Shown one piece after another: positions 1 to 10,544 of a stretch of 64,000 nucleotides of DNA. How positions within the stretch are numbered: position 1 is the stretch's first letter; every line of letters starts with the position of its first letter. The notes under the pieces are model-generated. The model saw nothing but the letters and a program-made list of their open reading frames with translations. It was not told the DNA's origin and did no database searches. Source of the stretch: Toxoplasma gondii ME49 (taxonomy: Eukaryota; Apicomplexa; Conoidasida; Eucoccidiorida; Sarcocystidae); contig NC_031477.1 in NCBI RefSeq assembly GCF_000006565.2, forward strand, positions 5,958,174-6,022,173. Reading direction: 5' to 3'. The translations under genes and the position numbers were made by a program.

Positions 1-1336
1 ACAGCGGGGGGTTGCTTTTTGCGACCGACGCGCCTGTCTCCCTCTCACGGTTCTGCCGCCTCCGGTTTTCTCCCTTCTTCTCCCTATTTCTCCCTTTCTC
101 TCCCGCTGCATGAGATTCGACTCGCAGCGAAGACGACCTGGCATTTCAAAGTTCTACAGGCCTTTCCTTTTTTCCGCCCTTTTCAGCGATTCCCTGCGGC
201 GCTGGTGGCGCCGTGTGCACTCGCTTGCATGCAGGGGCTAGCTGTGCCGTCTCTCTTGTGTGTGTCCAAAGCGCCGGCAGTTCCCCGATTTAGCGCAGGC
301 TTTTCGGCCGTTACAGGCTTCTCGAAATGCGCAGAGGGTCGAGGAAAAGAAAGAGAGGAGACGAACCGCGGCGGCACCGCGTGAGAAGAAACTTCAACGA
401 TTTCCACGAAAAGGAGACTCTCTTCAGCAGACACTCAGCGAGCGAGAAAAGCCGCCCGTCTCCGTCTCTTCCGGCGCGGCGACCGCCGCCGTTTGTCGCC
501 TCGAGAGACGCGGAGGCCTTTAACTGATTCGGTCGCTCTTCGTCGTCAGCTTCCAACGAGGAGGAAGAGTTCAGGTTCGAGTCGCGATGGCAAGACGCCC
601 AGTGAGGCTTCCGAGCTCTCCCGTCCGGACCGCCTGCCTCGCGTTGTCAGGCCTTGCCCTCGCTCGGGGATCCGTCCCCACTCTTGCCCTTTCTCCCGAG
701 CTTCTCTCTCTCGCAAGCGGCTCCCAGAGGGTGGGGTCCATGCTCGGCGAAACGCATTTCCTGTGTTCCGCCTGAGCGTACAGGCGTCCGAGCATGTCTC
801 CGCGAACTGCTGTGCCGACGGCAAAAGTCGAACACTGGAGAGGGCTGGCTTCTTCTCTCTCGGCTGTGACCGCAAAGCGCCTTTCCGAGTTTTTTCTCTC
901 TTTTCCCTTCGCTCTCCCTTGTCTCCTCTGGCTCTGCCTCTGCCGAGCTTTTTTCTCCCCTTACCTGTCGTTTTTGCCGCTCGTCCCCCCTCTCTCTGTC
1001 GCTGTTTCTCTTCTTTTCCGTAGCCCCGTCTCCTCTCCGGCTTCGCGGAGCGTGTGTGGGGTCGCGTGTGAGCTTGCCGTCTGAGCGGCATGCGTTTCTT
1101 CTCCCTGACGCCTTCTGAACTCGCGAGTCTCTCGCAGAGCGTTCCCTCACAACGGTTTCTCTGCGCGAAGGCACGCAGTGTGGAGTCGACGCCCGCAGCT
1201 CTCCACAGCTTCCCTCACATCTGGCAGGGGGGCGACAAGGAGAAAAAGGAGAGGCTTTCGAGGCGAGATCCTCTTTCCGGCGCGCAAAGGCGAATGCAGA
1301 GAGTCCGAGCAGGCCTTCCTTTCCGTTATCTTCAGC
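1..1336 (+). promoter_or_regulatory. 5' flank / probable 5' UTR of the Myb-domain gene
   Basis: This stretch is rich in C and T on the plus strand, with long TCTC and TTCC runs around 60-120 and 860-1020. No reading frame here has recognisable protein content. A TGCATGC palindrome lies near 226-232; this motif is common in coccidian promoters and resembles ApiAP2 binding sites. The frame of the downstream gene has no ATG between its upstream stop (shortly before 1178) and the ATG at 1337. The region is therefore read as promoter plus 5' UTR. An upstream non-coding or short coding exon cannot be excluded, because a pyrimidine run ending in CAG lies just before the ATG. Confidence 0.5.
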
Positions 1337-4300
1337 ATGCGAGGCTCTGCGCCGGGAGCAGCTCCTCGAGAGCGAACTCCCCACACCTCGCCCGTACTTG
1401 CAGTTCGAAGCGCTGCGACTTGCAAGAGAAAACGCTCACACGACATGAAGAAAATCGAAGCGGCAACGTCTTTCTCAAAGGATCCGTCGACTTGCAGACA
1501 ATTGATGGAGGCGAAAGGCAAAGGAGTTCCGGGAACGAGGAAACACAGAGTTCAGCGCTCTTCTGCCATGTCTCGATCAGTGGCCAGGAACAGCTTAGAC
1601 GCTGTCTGCGGGGGAGCCTCTGACAGGAACAGTCCGGAGATGTTTTCAGCGCCTCCATGCTTCGCTTCTTCCACGCCGGCTTCCAGTCATGCAGCTCTCT
1701 CTGCTGGAGAGTCGACCGATCCCTCTCAAGGCCTCTCGTCCCGTTTGGAGGCCTGGCAAGGACGACGGAGAGCGAAGAAAAGGAAACTCAACTCCTCTTT
1801 CGACAGCGAGCTCGCCGGCGAGGTCCCCGACGCCTGGGAGAAGACGCGTCTCGCGTTCGATTTGCCAGCCCATCTTCACAGAGCGAAGCCTTCTGTCCCG
1901 CCTTCTCTTGCCTGTCTCATGGCAGAAGCCTTGGCTGATCACCTCTTCGCCTCCTCGGCCTTCTGGACTCGATTCCTCGACTTCGGGACTCAGTCACAGA
2001 GCCGCGTTCTCCCGCAGACTGTGTGTGTGCGAGAGCTGGCGGCGAAAGGAGAAACGAAAGACGCGGCCGAGGCAAAACGGTACGGCAAAGACCGAGCAGC
2101 GGTTGCGGCGGTTCCGGAGGAGAAAGTCGACGAAAACGAGGCAACTCAAGAGAACGCACCGACGCGGGACGTTCCTTTGGCAGACGCCGTAGCAGATAAA
2201 GGCAAGGGGACCTCGCCGAGCTTCGGATCTGACCGCTCACGCTCTTCGTCGCCTTCTTTCGCCTCCCTGTCGCCCGCTTCGACACCAGCGGCTTCTCCAC
2301 GAGCTTCGCTACTCTCTCTGTCTCATGGTCCTGGGCAGCGGGAGCCGACGAACTGGGAGGAGACACAGCCGCGGTGTTCTCGAAGGCACAGCGACTCACA
2401 TCTCCTTGCGATGGGCGCGATCAAAGCCGTGGACAACGCTCTGAGAGCCGGCGGACGCGGCTTACTCTTCCCCTCTCCCCTCGCGCCTCCCTTCTGCCTC
2501 AGCGCCCCGCATCCCCCTACCCCCAGGGACTTCCAGGTCGCGCGCTGCTACCAGAGAAGCCTTGCAAATCACCTGCGTCTCTTGGCTCTCGAGTTCTGCG
2601 AACAAGAGAGAGAACAAGCGGAGGAGAGGGAGCAAGAGGAAGAGAGAGAGCCAGAGGAAGAGAGGGAGCCAGAGGAAGAGAGAGAGCCAGAGGAAGAGAG
2701 AGAGCCAGAGGAAGAGAGAGAGCCAGAGGAAGAGAGGGAGCCAGAGGAAGAGAGAGAGCCAGAGGAAGAGAGGGAGCCAGAGGAAGAGAGAGAGCCAGAG
2801 GAAGAGAGAGAGCCAGAGGAAGAGAGAGAGCCAGAGGAAGAGAGGGAGCCAGAGGAAGAGAGAGAGCCAGAGGAAGAGAGAGAGCCAGAGGAAGAGAGGG
2901 AGCCAGAGGAAGAGAGAGAGCCAGAGGAAGAGAGAGAGCCAGAGGAGGGGAAAGAACAAGAGGAAGAGGGAAAAGGAAAGCAAGGAAAGAATCACGTCGG
3001 CGAGGAAGGAAGTCATTTCGGGGATCAGCGGGAGGATGCTGAGAAGGCGGAGGGTCGGGGCGAGGCACCGGAAGACCTTCGAGACACGGATTGGCGCAAA
3101 GAGGAAAACGAGACAGGGAAGCAAGCGATGGAGGTCGATGTTCTTTTTGAAGGTTCGCACGCTCCTGAAAGGCCTTCCGCTTCGAATGGCGAGATGTCTC
3201 TGTCGGTAGCTGTCTCTGGGAGAACAAAGAGCGCGACGCCATTCTCCATTTCCTCCAGGTCTGGGGAGTCTCCTGTCTCCGTTGACGAGACAAAACGAGG
3301 CCAGCATGATCTGTGGTACAGACGCTACTTGGGTCGCCGCCCTGGTTTGTATGAGGTGGTCGGCAGCGACGAGGCCAGGCGAGAAGGTCCCGCGTTCCCT
3401 CTCTGGAAAGTTGTTTTCTGTGAACTTGATAAGTCGGCATGGATCTCCTCTCTAAGAGAGGCGTCGCCGTGTCGAAAGGCGACGACGTCCTCAAAAAAAG
3501 TGGACTCTCAATGTCTCGTTTCCAATGCCCTGAAGCTGCTGAGGGCGGCGACCGCCCACTCAGAACAGTTCAGCGTGTACGAGACAGATCGACGAGAGAC
3601 AGGCACTGCAAATTTCTCTCCGCCTGTCTCGAGTTCTGCGTCCAACGGCAGAGAGATGAGCGACCAGCAGGTGTATCTGGCTGGTGATAAGAGCGCAGCG
3701 TCGGAGACACTCGAAGGCGAATCGAGGAAGGCGCTTGAAGAGTCGAGCGACAGCTTCATGCAGCGACCGCGTTCCCAAGACAGCCAAGGAGCTTCCACGA
3801 CAACTCCCTTTTTCCTTCCTTCGCCTCCTGTGCTTCGCGTCGCGCTTTTTTCTCTCGTTCAGCGCCTCTGGCCGACGCCTCAAGGCGAGGAAACTCCCTC
3901 GCCTGTCGCCGCCTTCGTCTCCGCCCTGCAGGCGTGGTTGTGCGCCCTAGGAGACATGAGAGGCTCAGGTGAGGAGGCTGCGCTGTGCATGAAGTCGACA
4001 GGTGAGAGAACGAGCGTCTCCGGAAGCTGCGTGTGTGCGTTTGCGCCAGCGCATGCATCTGTGCTTTTCAGCTCCAACCGAACCGGTTTGGCTGGGAAAG
4101 GCGACAGCGACAGACGCGCGAGGCTCGAGGAGTCTAGGGTGCACCTGGAACTCACCCGGCAAGCACTCGTGGAAGAAATGAGAGCCTGCGCCGCAATTCT
4201 GTCTCGTTCCCAGGAATGCGTCTGGGACCTTCAGGTTCTCCGCGAAGCTGAAAGAAGGCCACAGCGGACAGAGTCCACCGAGGGAGAACCGCCCGCGCGC

Positions 4301-7300
4301 GGCATTCCGGTCTCGGCGCAGCAGAGGGAACGCGGCAGAGGAAAAATGGTGAAGGACGGCGACGAAGCAGAGGATCCAGGCAAGTGGCGAATGGCTAGAC
4401 ATGAAGGAGAAGTCCGCGACCCAATTCAGACAGGGGGAAGGACCCCTGTGTGCTGTGGTTTCTCTGACGCACTCGGCGACAGCGAAGTTCCAGCCGAGAG
4501 AGACGGCAACGAAACACTGCGCGACGCATCATCCAGTCTCGGCGCTTCTCCATCCCCGGACGACGGCTTTTTTCGAGGCGAGGACGCAGGACGAGGTGTG
4601 TCTTCTCGGCCGGATCACGCCTCGCCCCCAGAGGGCGCTTTTAGGGACGAGGTGCCGTTCAGTGGAAAAGACGACGGCGACGGATACCGTGAGTTCTTCT
4701 CGGAGAACGGGAGGTGCAGCCCAGATTCGAAGCTCGACGAAGCCTTCTGCCGCGCCGCCAGAGACGTTCTGCTGCTGGAGGCGCTCCTGCGTATCCCGGT
4801 GGCAAGCGTCTCACGAGAAAGGCGGGAAGAGATTCTCGACTGCGAGAGGACTCTGAGGCAGATCGAGAACAGTCTGAGGAACGAAGAAGAAGAAGACGCA
4901 GATCCGCTAGAGGGTCTGCTCGCCGCCCTCAGTTTCAGTCGCGACCTCGAGGAACGACGAGTGACCAGTGCCCTGGTTTTTGGGATGCACGCGACTTCGA
5001 GCTCGCAACGGGAGTCCTGCGAGGCGGCGAGAGACCATCCAGAAGGCGAGGCAGACGAAAAGGAAAACGCATACGCGAACGCAGGAGCAGAAAACGAAGC
5101 TGCGAGCCGCGGGTCTCGGCCTCCCGCTCCCGCTGTGAGTGCTGAGGCAGAGACTTTGACGGAACTCAGAGGAGAAGGGAGAAACGCAGACAAAGTCTCG
5201 ACGCGAAACAAAAGAGAGCCTGAAGGAACAGGGCGCACAACGCGAAGCAGGTCGAAGGCCGAGTGCGTCGACGAGGCGCATGTTATGTCTCCGCGAATCG
5301 CCGAATCGCCCCTGGTCACAAGCTCACCCTGGAAAACAACGGACAAGAACGAAACTGCCACAGAAGGCAGCCGTGGCGAGGAAGAAGGAGAAGAGGAGCG
5401 TGAAGCATTTGAGAAGGAGAGCGAGTCAAGTCGAAGGATGCGAGGAGTGAAAAAAGAGGTTGAACGAACATATGCTGGGTTTTTTGAACCAAACTGGGTG
5501 TCGCGGTACCTCGACGACGTTCGTCGTCTCCTTCAGCAAGCAGCCAAAGACTTGTGCATCTACATCACTTTCATCTGCGAGCACTGTCTGCCCGAAAGCC
5601 ACTTCAGTACTTGGTATGCGCACTGGGTAGGCCTCCGTAGCTACCACGAACTGCATGCGCAGCTCGCCAGAGAGCGCGGGGAGCTCGACGCTGCACTCGC
5701 ACATCTCGAGAAGCAGCTGGAGGAGACGCAAGATGCAGATGACGAGGAAGCGGTGGACTCATGGGGACGGACGGACTGCGAAGACGAGAGCGAGGCGGAA
5801 GGCGTAGAGTCTCCCTGGCAAAGAGGGAAAAGACGAGATGAAGGAGGTGCCTGTCAGTCGTCGCAGCCGCTTCGACCCGGCGGTGTGGGCGTGAGAGGCC
5901 TGAGAGAAGGGAGACACTTGGAGACACTTGAGAGGGAACGCAGAGGCGAAGGCGAGACCCGCACCCAGAACAGCAAACAATACATGGAAGGCTGGCGAGA
6001 ACTCAGCGAGGCAGGTGCTCAGAGGCGAGGGCAGCAAGAGAGGAGAGGCACTCTGCATGTAGAGAAGCATGTTTCTGATTCTGTCTCTCCCTTGGTTGTC
6101 GCGTCCGTACAAGACGCGCCAAGAGGCAGAGCGGGCAACGAAGGGATTCACACTCATGGATGCAGTGTCCAGGACTACCTGGCACTCAACAACGCCTCCG
6201 TCGTCCCATTTCCAAACGAACTGAGAACGCTGGAGGAAAACGCGCGACCCAGAAGAGAAGGAAAGAGAAGAGACGGACGGCGAGAGAGGCGCTCCAGGTC
6301 GAGACAGGGGAAACGCGCAGTTGGCGTGCGATCGGTGAAAGCCGAAGAGGAAGGAACAGTGGACCCGGACGAAATCGAAGAGTAGGTGGAGGCCGAAGAC
6401 CCGTCAAAGAGAACAGAGGGGTGTGGCCAGTCAAACGCGTCTCGTGGATTCTTCTTGGAGAGGAGAGAAAGGAGCAGTACACGGGTCGTTGGTGTGCGTC
6501 TTTCTCACCTGTTGATAGTGTCCCTGAATCATCATAGTATTTTCCAGCATATTAGGTGATGGCAAGAGTCATCCCATTCAAAACGGGTGATGTGTGGGGG
6601 GTGGAGCGAGACCACGAAAAAAAAAGTAGGTTCTCTGTTGCGCTTTGGCGCCTGGCTTTCCTGCAGTCAGTCCGCATCTCGTTTTCCACTGCAGAACGCG
6701 CATGCAAACATTTTGAGAGGTTGTTTTCGTGGTCTTCCCTGTGCTTCTGGCTCCGCATTCGCCGGCACGCAGATTTCACTCTCTGTTTCTCTTTTCCTTG
6801 GCTCTTTGTCGCCTTTTTGATCTCGTGCTGCGTCTGTTTTTTATCTCTGTCTCACACCTCCACTTCTGTGTCTGCTTCTCAGGAGAGCGGCCGACGTATC
6901 ACGCTCTGTGTAAGCGGCCGCGTCCTTGCATGTGTCTCTCAGGTTGTGACGCGTGTAGCGCTTCTCGATTTCTCCCTTCAGCGGCAGGCCTGCAGGGAGT
7001 TGTCTGTGCGACTCGCCTCTCTACACCCATTTCCTCCCCTGCTGGTTTGTCTGGTCTTTTCGCAGCGTCCCGACTCAGACAGTGCGGACGACGAAGCCGT
7101 GTCTGGAGTCTGCATGGCTCCGAGGCCGGCGCGACCGCAAGAGCGCCTGCATGTCTTCACCCGAAAAGTCTTTTTCTCTTGGCAGGCCGCAGCCCCCGTC
7201 AGAGCGCACCCCACGAAGCGGTGCTGCGGCTTCTTCCTCGTCACCGCGGTTCCTGCAGAACGCATGTGGAGACGAGTCTCCAGAGGAGCCGCGCGGAAAC

Positions 7301-8108
7301 GGCCGAGTGTCAAGTGGAGCGCCGGTTTCGCGGGAAGACCGCGGTCCCGCTGCAGCGGCCGTGGTAAGGCACCAGACGCCTGAGCGGTTGTGTCTGGCAG
7401 CAGCGCGTGTGGAAGGCGACGAGGCGCATGCAAGTAGCGAACGAGACCAACAGCTCGCGCTGTGCAAACTCGAGAACTCGGGAGAAGGTGTACACGCGAG
7501 GAGCTCCGGGAGTTTGCGGACGCGCAGGTGGACCGGCAGCTCTTGCGACACTGGGGGATACGCCAAAGACGAGACACAGATTCTGAACGCAAACCTCTTA
7601 GCCGTCAAGAAGGAAAGAAGGTAAGACATCCTGGCAAGTAAAGCGACAGACAGCGAAGCCAAAGGGCGGGAGGGGGCAGAGCGTCACACACGAAGCAACG
7701 CGGGGGGTCAACACGAGACAGGGATCCTGCGGCAGAGCGCCTCGAGAGACCTGCGTCCAGATGCAGAGAGAAGGGTAGCGAGAGAAAGTCAAGTGAAACA
7801 AAGGTGGGTTTACGATGGGGATTATCCGAGTATAAGACGACACAGGCGTCTGTGTTCGTGGGCACACTGTGTGGCACATGTGACGTCTTCTCAGGTTACG
7901 GTGGACGGCGGAGGAAACGCAAATATTCGTTCGCGGAGTGAACGAATATGGAGTGGGCAACTGGAAACGCATTTCTCGACACTACGGACACCTTCTAGGG
8001 TGCAGAACAAACATGCAACTGAAAGATAAATGGCTAAACCTAGTAAAACATAACCACGTGGTATCAGATACACACTCTGACACTTGGTCACTGCGAGACC
8101 TTTCTTGA
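1337..8108 (+). CDS. Large disordered nuclear protein with C-terminal telobox Myb (TRF-like) domain; three exons
   Basis: Proposed exons are 1337-6381, 7066-7620 and 7895-8108, giving 1,937 residues. The ATG at 1337 is the first in frame and has A at -3. Intron 1 has donor GTAGGT at 6382 and acceptor TTTTCGCAG at 7065; intron 2 has donor GTAAGA at 7621 and acceptor CTTCTCAG at 7894. Phases fit at both joints (2+1 bases). Residues about 438-539 are a Glu/Arg/Pro repeat. Basic clusters resembling nuclear signals lie near residues 30-38 (KRKR), about 142-152 (RRRAKKRK) and about 1640-1665. Helical stretches interrupt the disordered chain, notably residues about 1373-1460. Residues 1869-1920 form one Myb/SANT domain with Trp at 1870, 1890 and 1913 and a telobox LKDKW. 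A C-terminal Myb of this type is the DNA-binding module of telomere repeat factors; telomere binding here is inferred. Exon 2 is the least certain part, and another donor (GTGAAA at 6335) could join it in a different frame. Confidence 0.82.
2648..2953 (+). repeat. In-frame 18-bp minisatellite, 17 units (Glu-Pro-Glu-Glu-Glu-Arg)n
   Basis: The unit is GAGCCAGAGGAAGAGAGA. Sixteen full copies run head to tail from 2648 and a degenerate seventeenth (EPEEGK) follows from 2936. The copies differ almost only by A/G at the last base of the unit, so Arg is AGA or AGG. The array lies in exon 1 of the Myb-domain gene and encodes a highly charged segment, probably an extended helix or coil. Shorter Glu/Gln/Arg-rich sequence flanks it on both sides (about 2605-2647 and 2954-2990). 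Copy number is likely to vary between strains. Confidence 0.97.
6382..7065 (+). other. Intron 1 of the Myb-domain gene
   Basis: The donor GTAGGT at 6382 and the pyrimidine tract ending in TTTTCGCAG at 7065 bound a 684-base segment rich in T and C. No segment inside it keeps a convincing coding frame. The splice joins GA from exon 1 to C from exon 2 and makes an Asp codon. A smaller exon inside this stretch cannot be ruled out. Confidence 0.6.
7899..8054 (+). other. Myb/SANT telobox domain
   Basis: This 52-residue domain begins RWTAEE and ends LNLVKHN. Three tryptophans spaced 20 and 23 residues apart form the usual Myb core. The second lies in a GNWK motif after a GV..YG motif, and the third ends LKDKW in the recognition helix. 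GV..YG.GNW plus LKDKW is the signature of telobox Myb domains (TRF1, TRF2, fission-yeast Taz1, plant TRB/TRP proteins) rather than of c-Myb or SWIRM-type SANT domains. The domain starts five bases into the last exon, and only 17 residues follow it before the stop. Confidence 0.9.
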
Positions 8109-10544
8109 AGAGTCCGCAGTTCCTTTGCTCTCCGTAAATGCGGGTCGCTTTGAACTCGCCGAAACGGTCGTATCATTCCCTCTGTCGCTGAGCTGAAAAC
8201 ATACACACTTTTCTTTGGCCTCTTCAGTATTCCACAGTCCAGCCCTGACCTCTTGTGTTTTTCTCGGGGGACTTTGCTTCTCCCGAGTGCTGCGGCTGCG
8301 GACCGAAGCCGACGGTTTTTGTGGCGACTCTTCCCCACTATCAAAAGCGACTGACAGTTTTGTCGGGATTTCGGAGTAAACGGTCACAAAACTCCGCGCC
8401 GATCCGAACGATGGTTCATTCTCCTTGGTTCGCGAGACTTGCACAGGAAGACTAACGACAACATTTTGTGCTCTCTGTCGTGCGGCGCAGCTGTTTGTGG
8501 TGGTCAGTGTGTTTGGCTATCCTTCTTCTTGAAGTCTCTTCATGGTCTTTTCTTCGGTGAAGTTGGTCTTTATCCACTCGGTCGCTCCGTAGAGTGCTAA
8601 TGGCGTCAAAGAACAACCGGAAACACTCAAAGGTCCTTCACAGAGTGATCATTTTCAGACGGCAGTTTCTAGCTTGTTTTTAAGAGCTCCCTAGCAAGCG
8701 CCTGCTTCTGCAGTTTCAAACTAGGATGAACAAGTAGAACCGGCCGGCCACATAGGTATCTAGTGAGAAACAGGAACAATGTCAGGGTGAGACAGGTAGG
8801 TAGGAGGGTCAAAGGACATGTCATTCGATCTGGACTGTTGGAACACTTGCATGCAGGAATGTAGGTACGTCTATGTTGGTTGTCGTTGATAAACATGTCA
8901 ACAGATGTACTTTCCAGAGTACTCGCCCTCTGTAAGCGCTCCCAACACTCCATTAGTGAGATACACGCTTGCTTTAGGTGTCCGCTTCTTAGCTAAAAAA
9001 TGCTTTTCTGTTGACATGGTGACAGGTGGGTATGTATTGCCCGGAATGAGGTAGAGGCCAACCTCTGTCGACGGGAAGCTGTATGAACTGTCCACCGTGC
9101 AAACACGTATGTTTCATAGCAAACTACGAGTGACCTCGGATGATTTAGCGAGCAATAAATGTTTTTCTTAGACAATGCTTTGTTGTATTTCCCCTGATGA
9201 AACCCCCCTCAATGTCCGACCCACCCAACACGGTTTGCCAGCTCCCCCCGCCTCGACGTACGTCCGTTGACAGTGGAAATGATGCCAAGCGTTTGTCGTT
9301 GCGACCTCGTGGACATTTTGCAAGAGCGAGAAGACCCGTTTTTTCCGTCTAAAACATGTCGCCAACTGATACCTTCTTAAAAAAACGCCGAAGGAACTGT
9401 GTGTGCCATGGTCCTCTAACGGACCCAGACGTGAGAGTTTACCTCCCCGGTCAATTCACCAGTCGTCTCGTGTGCATGTACTGTAATTTATGTAGGTGGA
9501 CGAAGCCAAAACTACAAAGGAGACAAAAACATGAGTTGCCCGTTTTTGATATGACGGTTTTCCACAGCTCAAAATCTTGGCGCAGCCGGTATTTGTGTTT
9601 CCCCTCCTACGCGCCTTTCTTCGCTGATGTATGTAAGCTCTTACTTCCGAGCAGCCGTTCTGGCTCCTTCTAATGCTCGCCAGCCCTCCCTCGCCACTCA
9701 CGCGTAAAACCTGCACGGAGTTCCGCATTCCTTTGCTCGCAAGTCGCTAATCTGTGTCCTTCATACGAGAAGCGAGCAGCAATGGGTATCCGTCGATGGG
9801 GTGTGTTGTTTCGGTTATTGTTGTCTCCAATACCAAGAAAGTTTGATTGGCCCTCCAGGATTCGTTTTTTCCGGTGTTTCCGGTTGTTGTGTCTTGGTTT
9901 CCTCGCTGCGAACTCACCAACGGCGTGCTGCAGCTCGGGGCACAACAGCAAACTGGGCGCGCGGTGGCTTGTACCCGCGGGTGTGAAATGTCGACTGTTT
10001 TCTGGCTTTCTTAGGTCATTTTTCTGCATTTTGTGTGGAGCACTTTTGTCCCTTCAGAACGTGTTTCTGGAAGAGTCGTGTTGGCACAGGAGGGGCAATA
10101 AATGTCGCTAAAGTGTCACCTACCTCAAGGGCCAACCTCCCCCCCCCCTCCGCTTCTTCCAGCAAGAATCGCTGTACAGCCACGCATGCGCTGGGGCTTG
10201 ATTTGCACATCTGGCACATCTTTCCTGGAACCCGATTTGAGTGCCTGGCGCGGCGCTTTTTTCCCCACTTAGCAGTGCGTTAGTAGTTTCACAAAAAAGC
10301 GCGTGCCTCTTTCCTTCTTCCTTCTGCGGAGAGCGTCAACTGCGCAATCAGGCATGCCAGGGACTTCGCTGACCATTTGCCCTCACCCGAGACCCCCGTT
10401 CAGCCCGCCGGTTCTGGGAGCCGCCAACACTTCTTTTGGTGTGAACCTCAAGCCCGATTGCTTGAAACTCTCCAAATCATTGTTTTCCACCTCTCTAATT
10501 CTCCGCGTCGGTCGTCGCAGTTTTTTTTATTCTAAGAAGCAGCA
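8109..10544. other. Intergenic region: 3' UTR of the Myb gene and promoter/5' UTR of the hydrolase gene
   Basis: These 2.4 kb are less GC-rich than the flanking exons. Their open frames are short, the longest being about 105-110 residues at 9356-9673 and 9782-10111, and show no family motif or codon pattern like the neighbouring genes. A TGCATGC motif occurs near 8849, and GCATGC-type motifs occur near 10186 and 10338. A run of ten C lies at 10139-10148. The last 300 bases before the hydrolase ATG are pyrimidine-rich, as expected of a coccidian 5' UTR. No tRNA or other structured RNA was recognised. Confidence 0.6.

Noticed and set aside
587..775. 62-residue frame with a signal-peptide-like start upstream of the Myb gene
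   Set aside because: Short, pyrimidine-driven composition, no family match and no phase-compatible splice to the downstream exon that I could defend.
2374..3042. Second-frame Arg/Gly/Glu repeat protein over the 18-bp array, and a Leu/Pro/Ser-rich frame on the opposite strand
   Set aside because: An 18-bp repeat without stops is open in several frames. Only the EPEEER frame is continuous with the 5-kb exon and the Myb exon.
9356..9673. 105-residue frame starting at an ATG in the intergenic region
   Set aside because: Its composition resembles the surrounding non-coding DNA and it shows no motif. A similar frame at 9782-10111 probably lies in the hydrolase 5' UTR.
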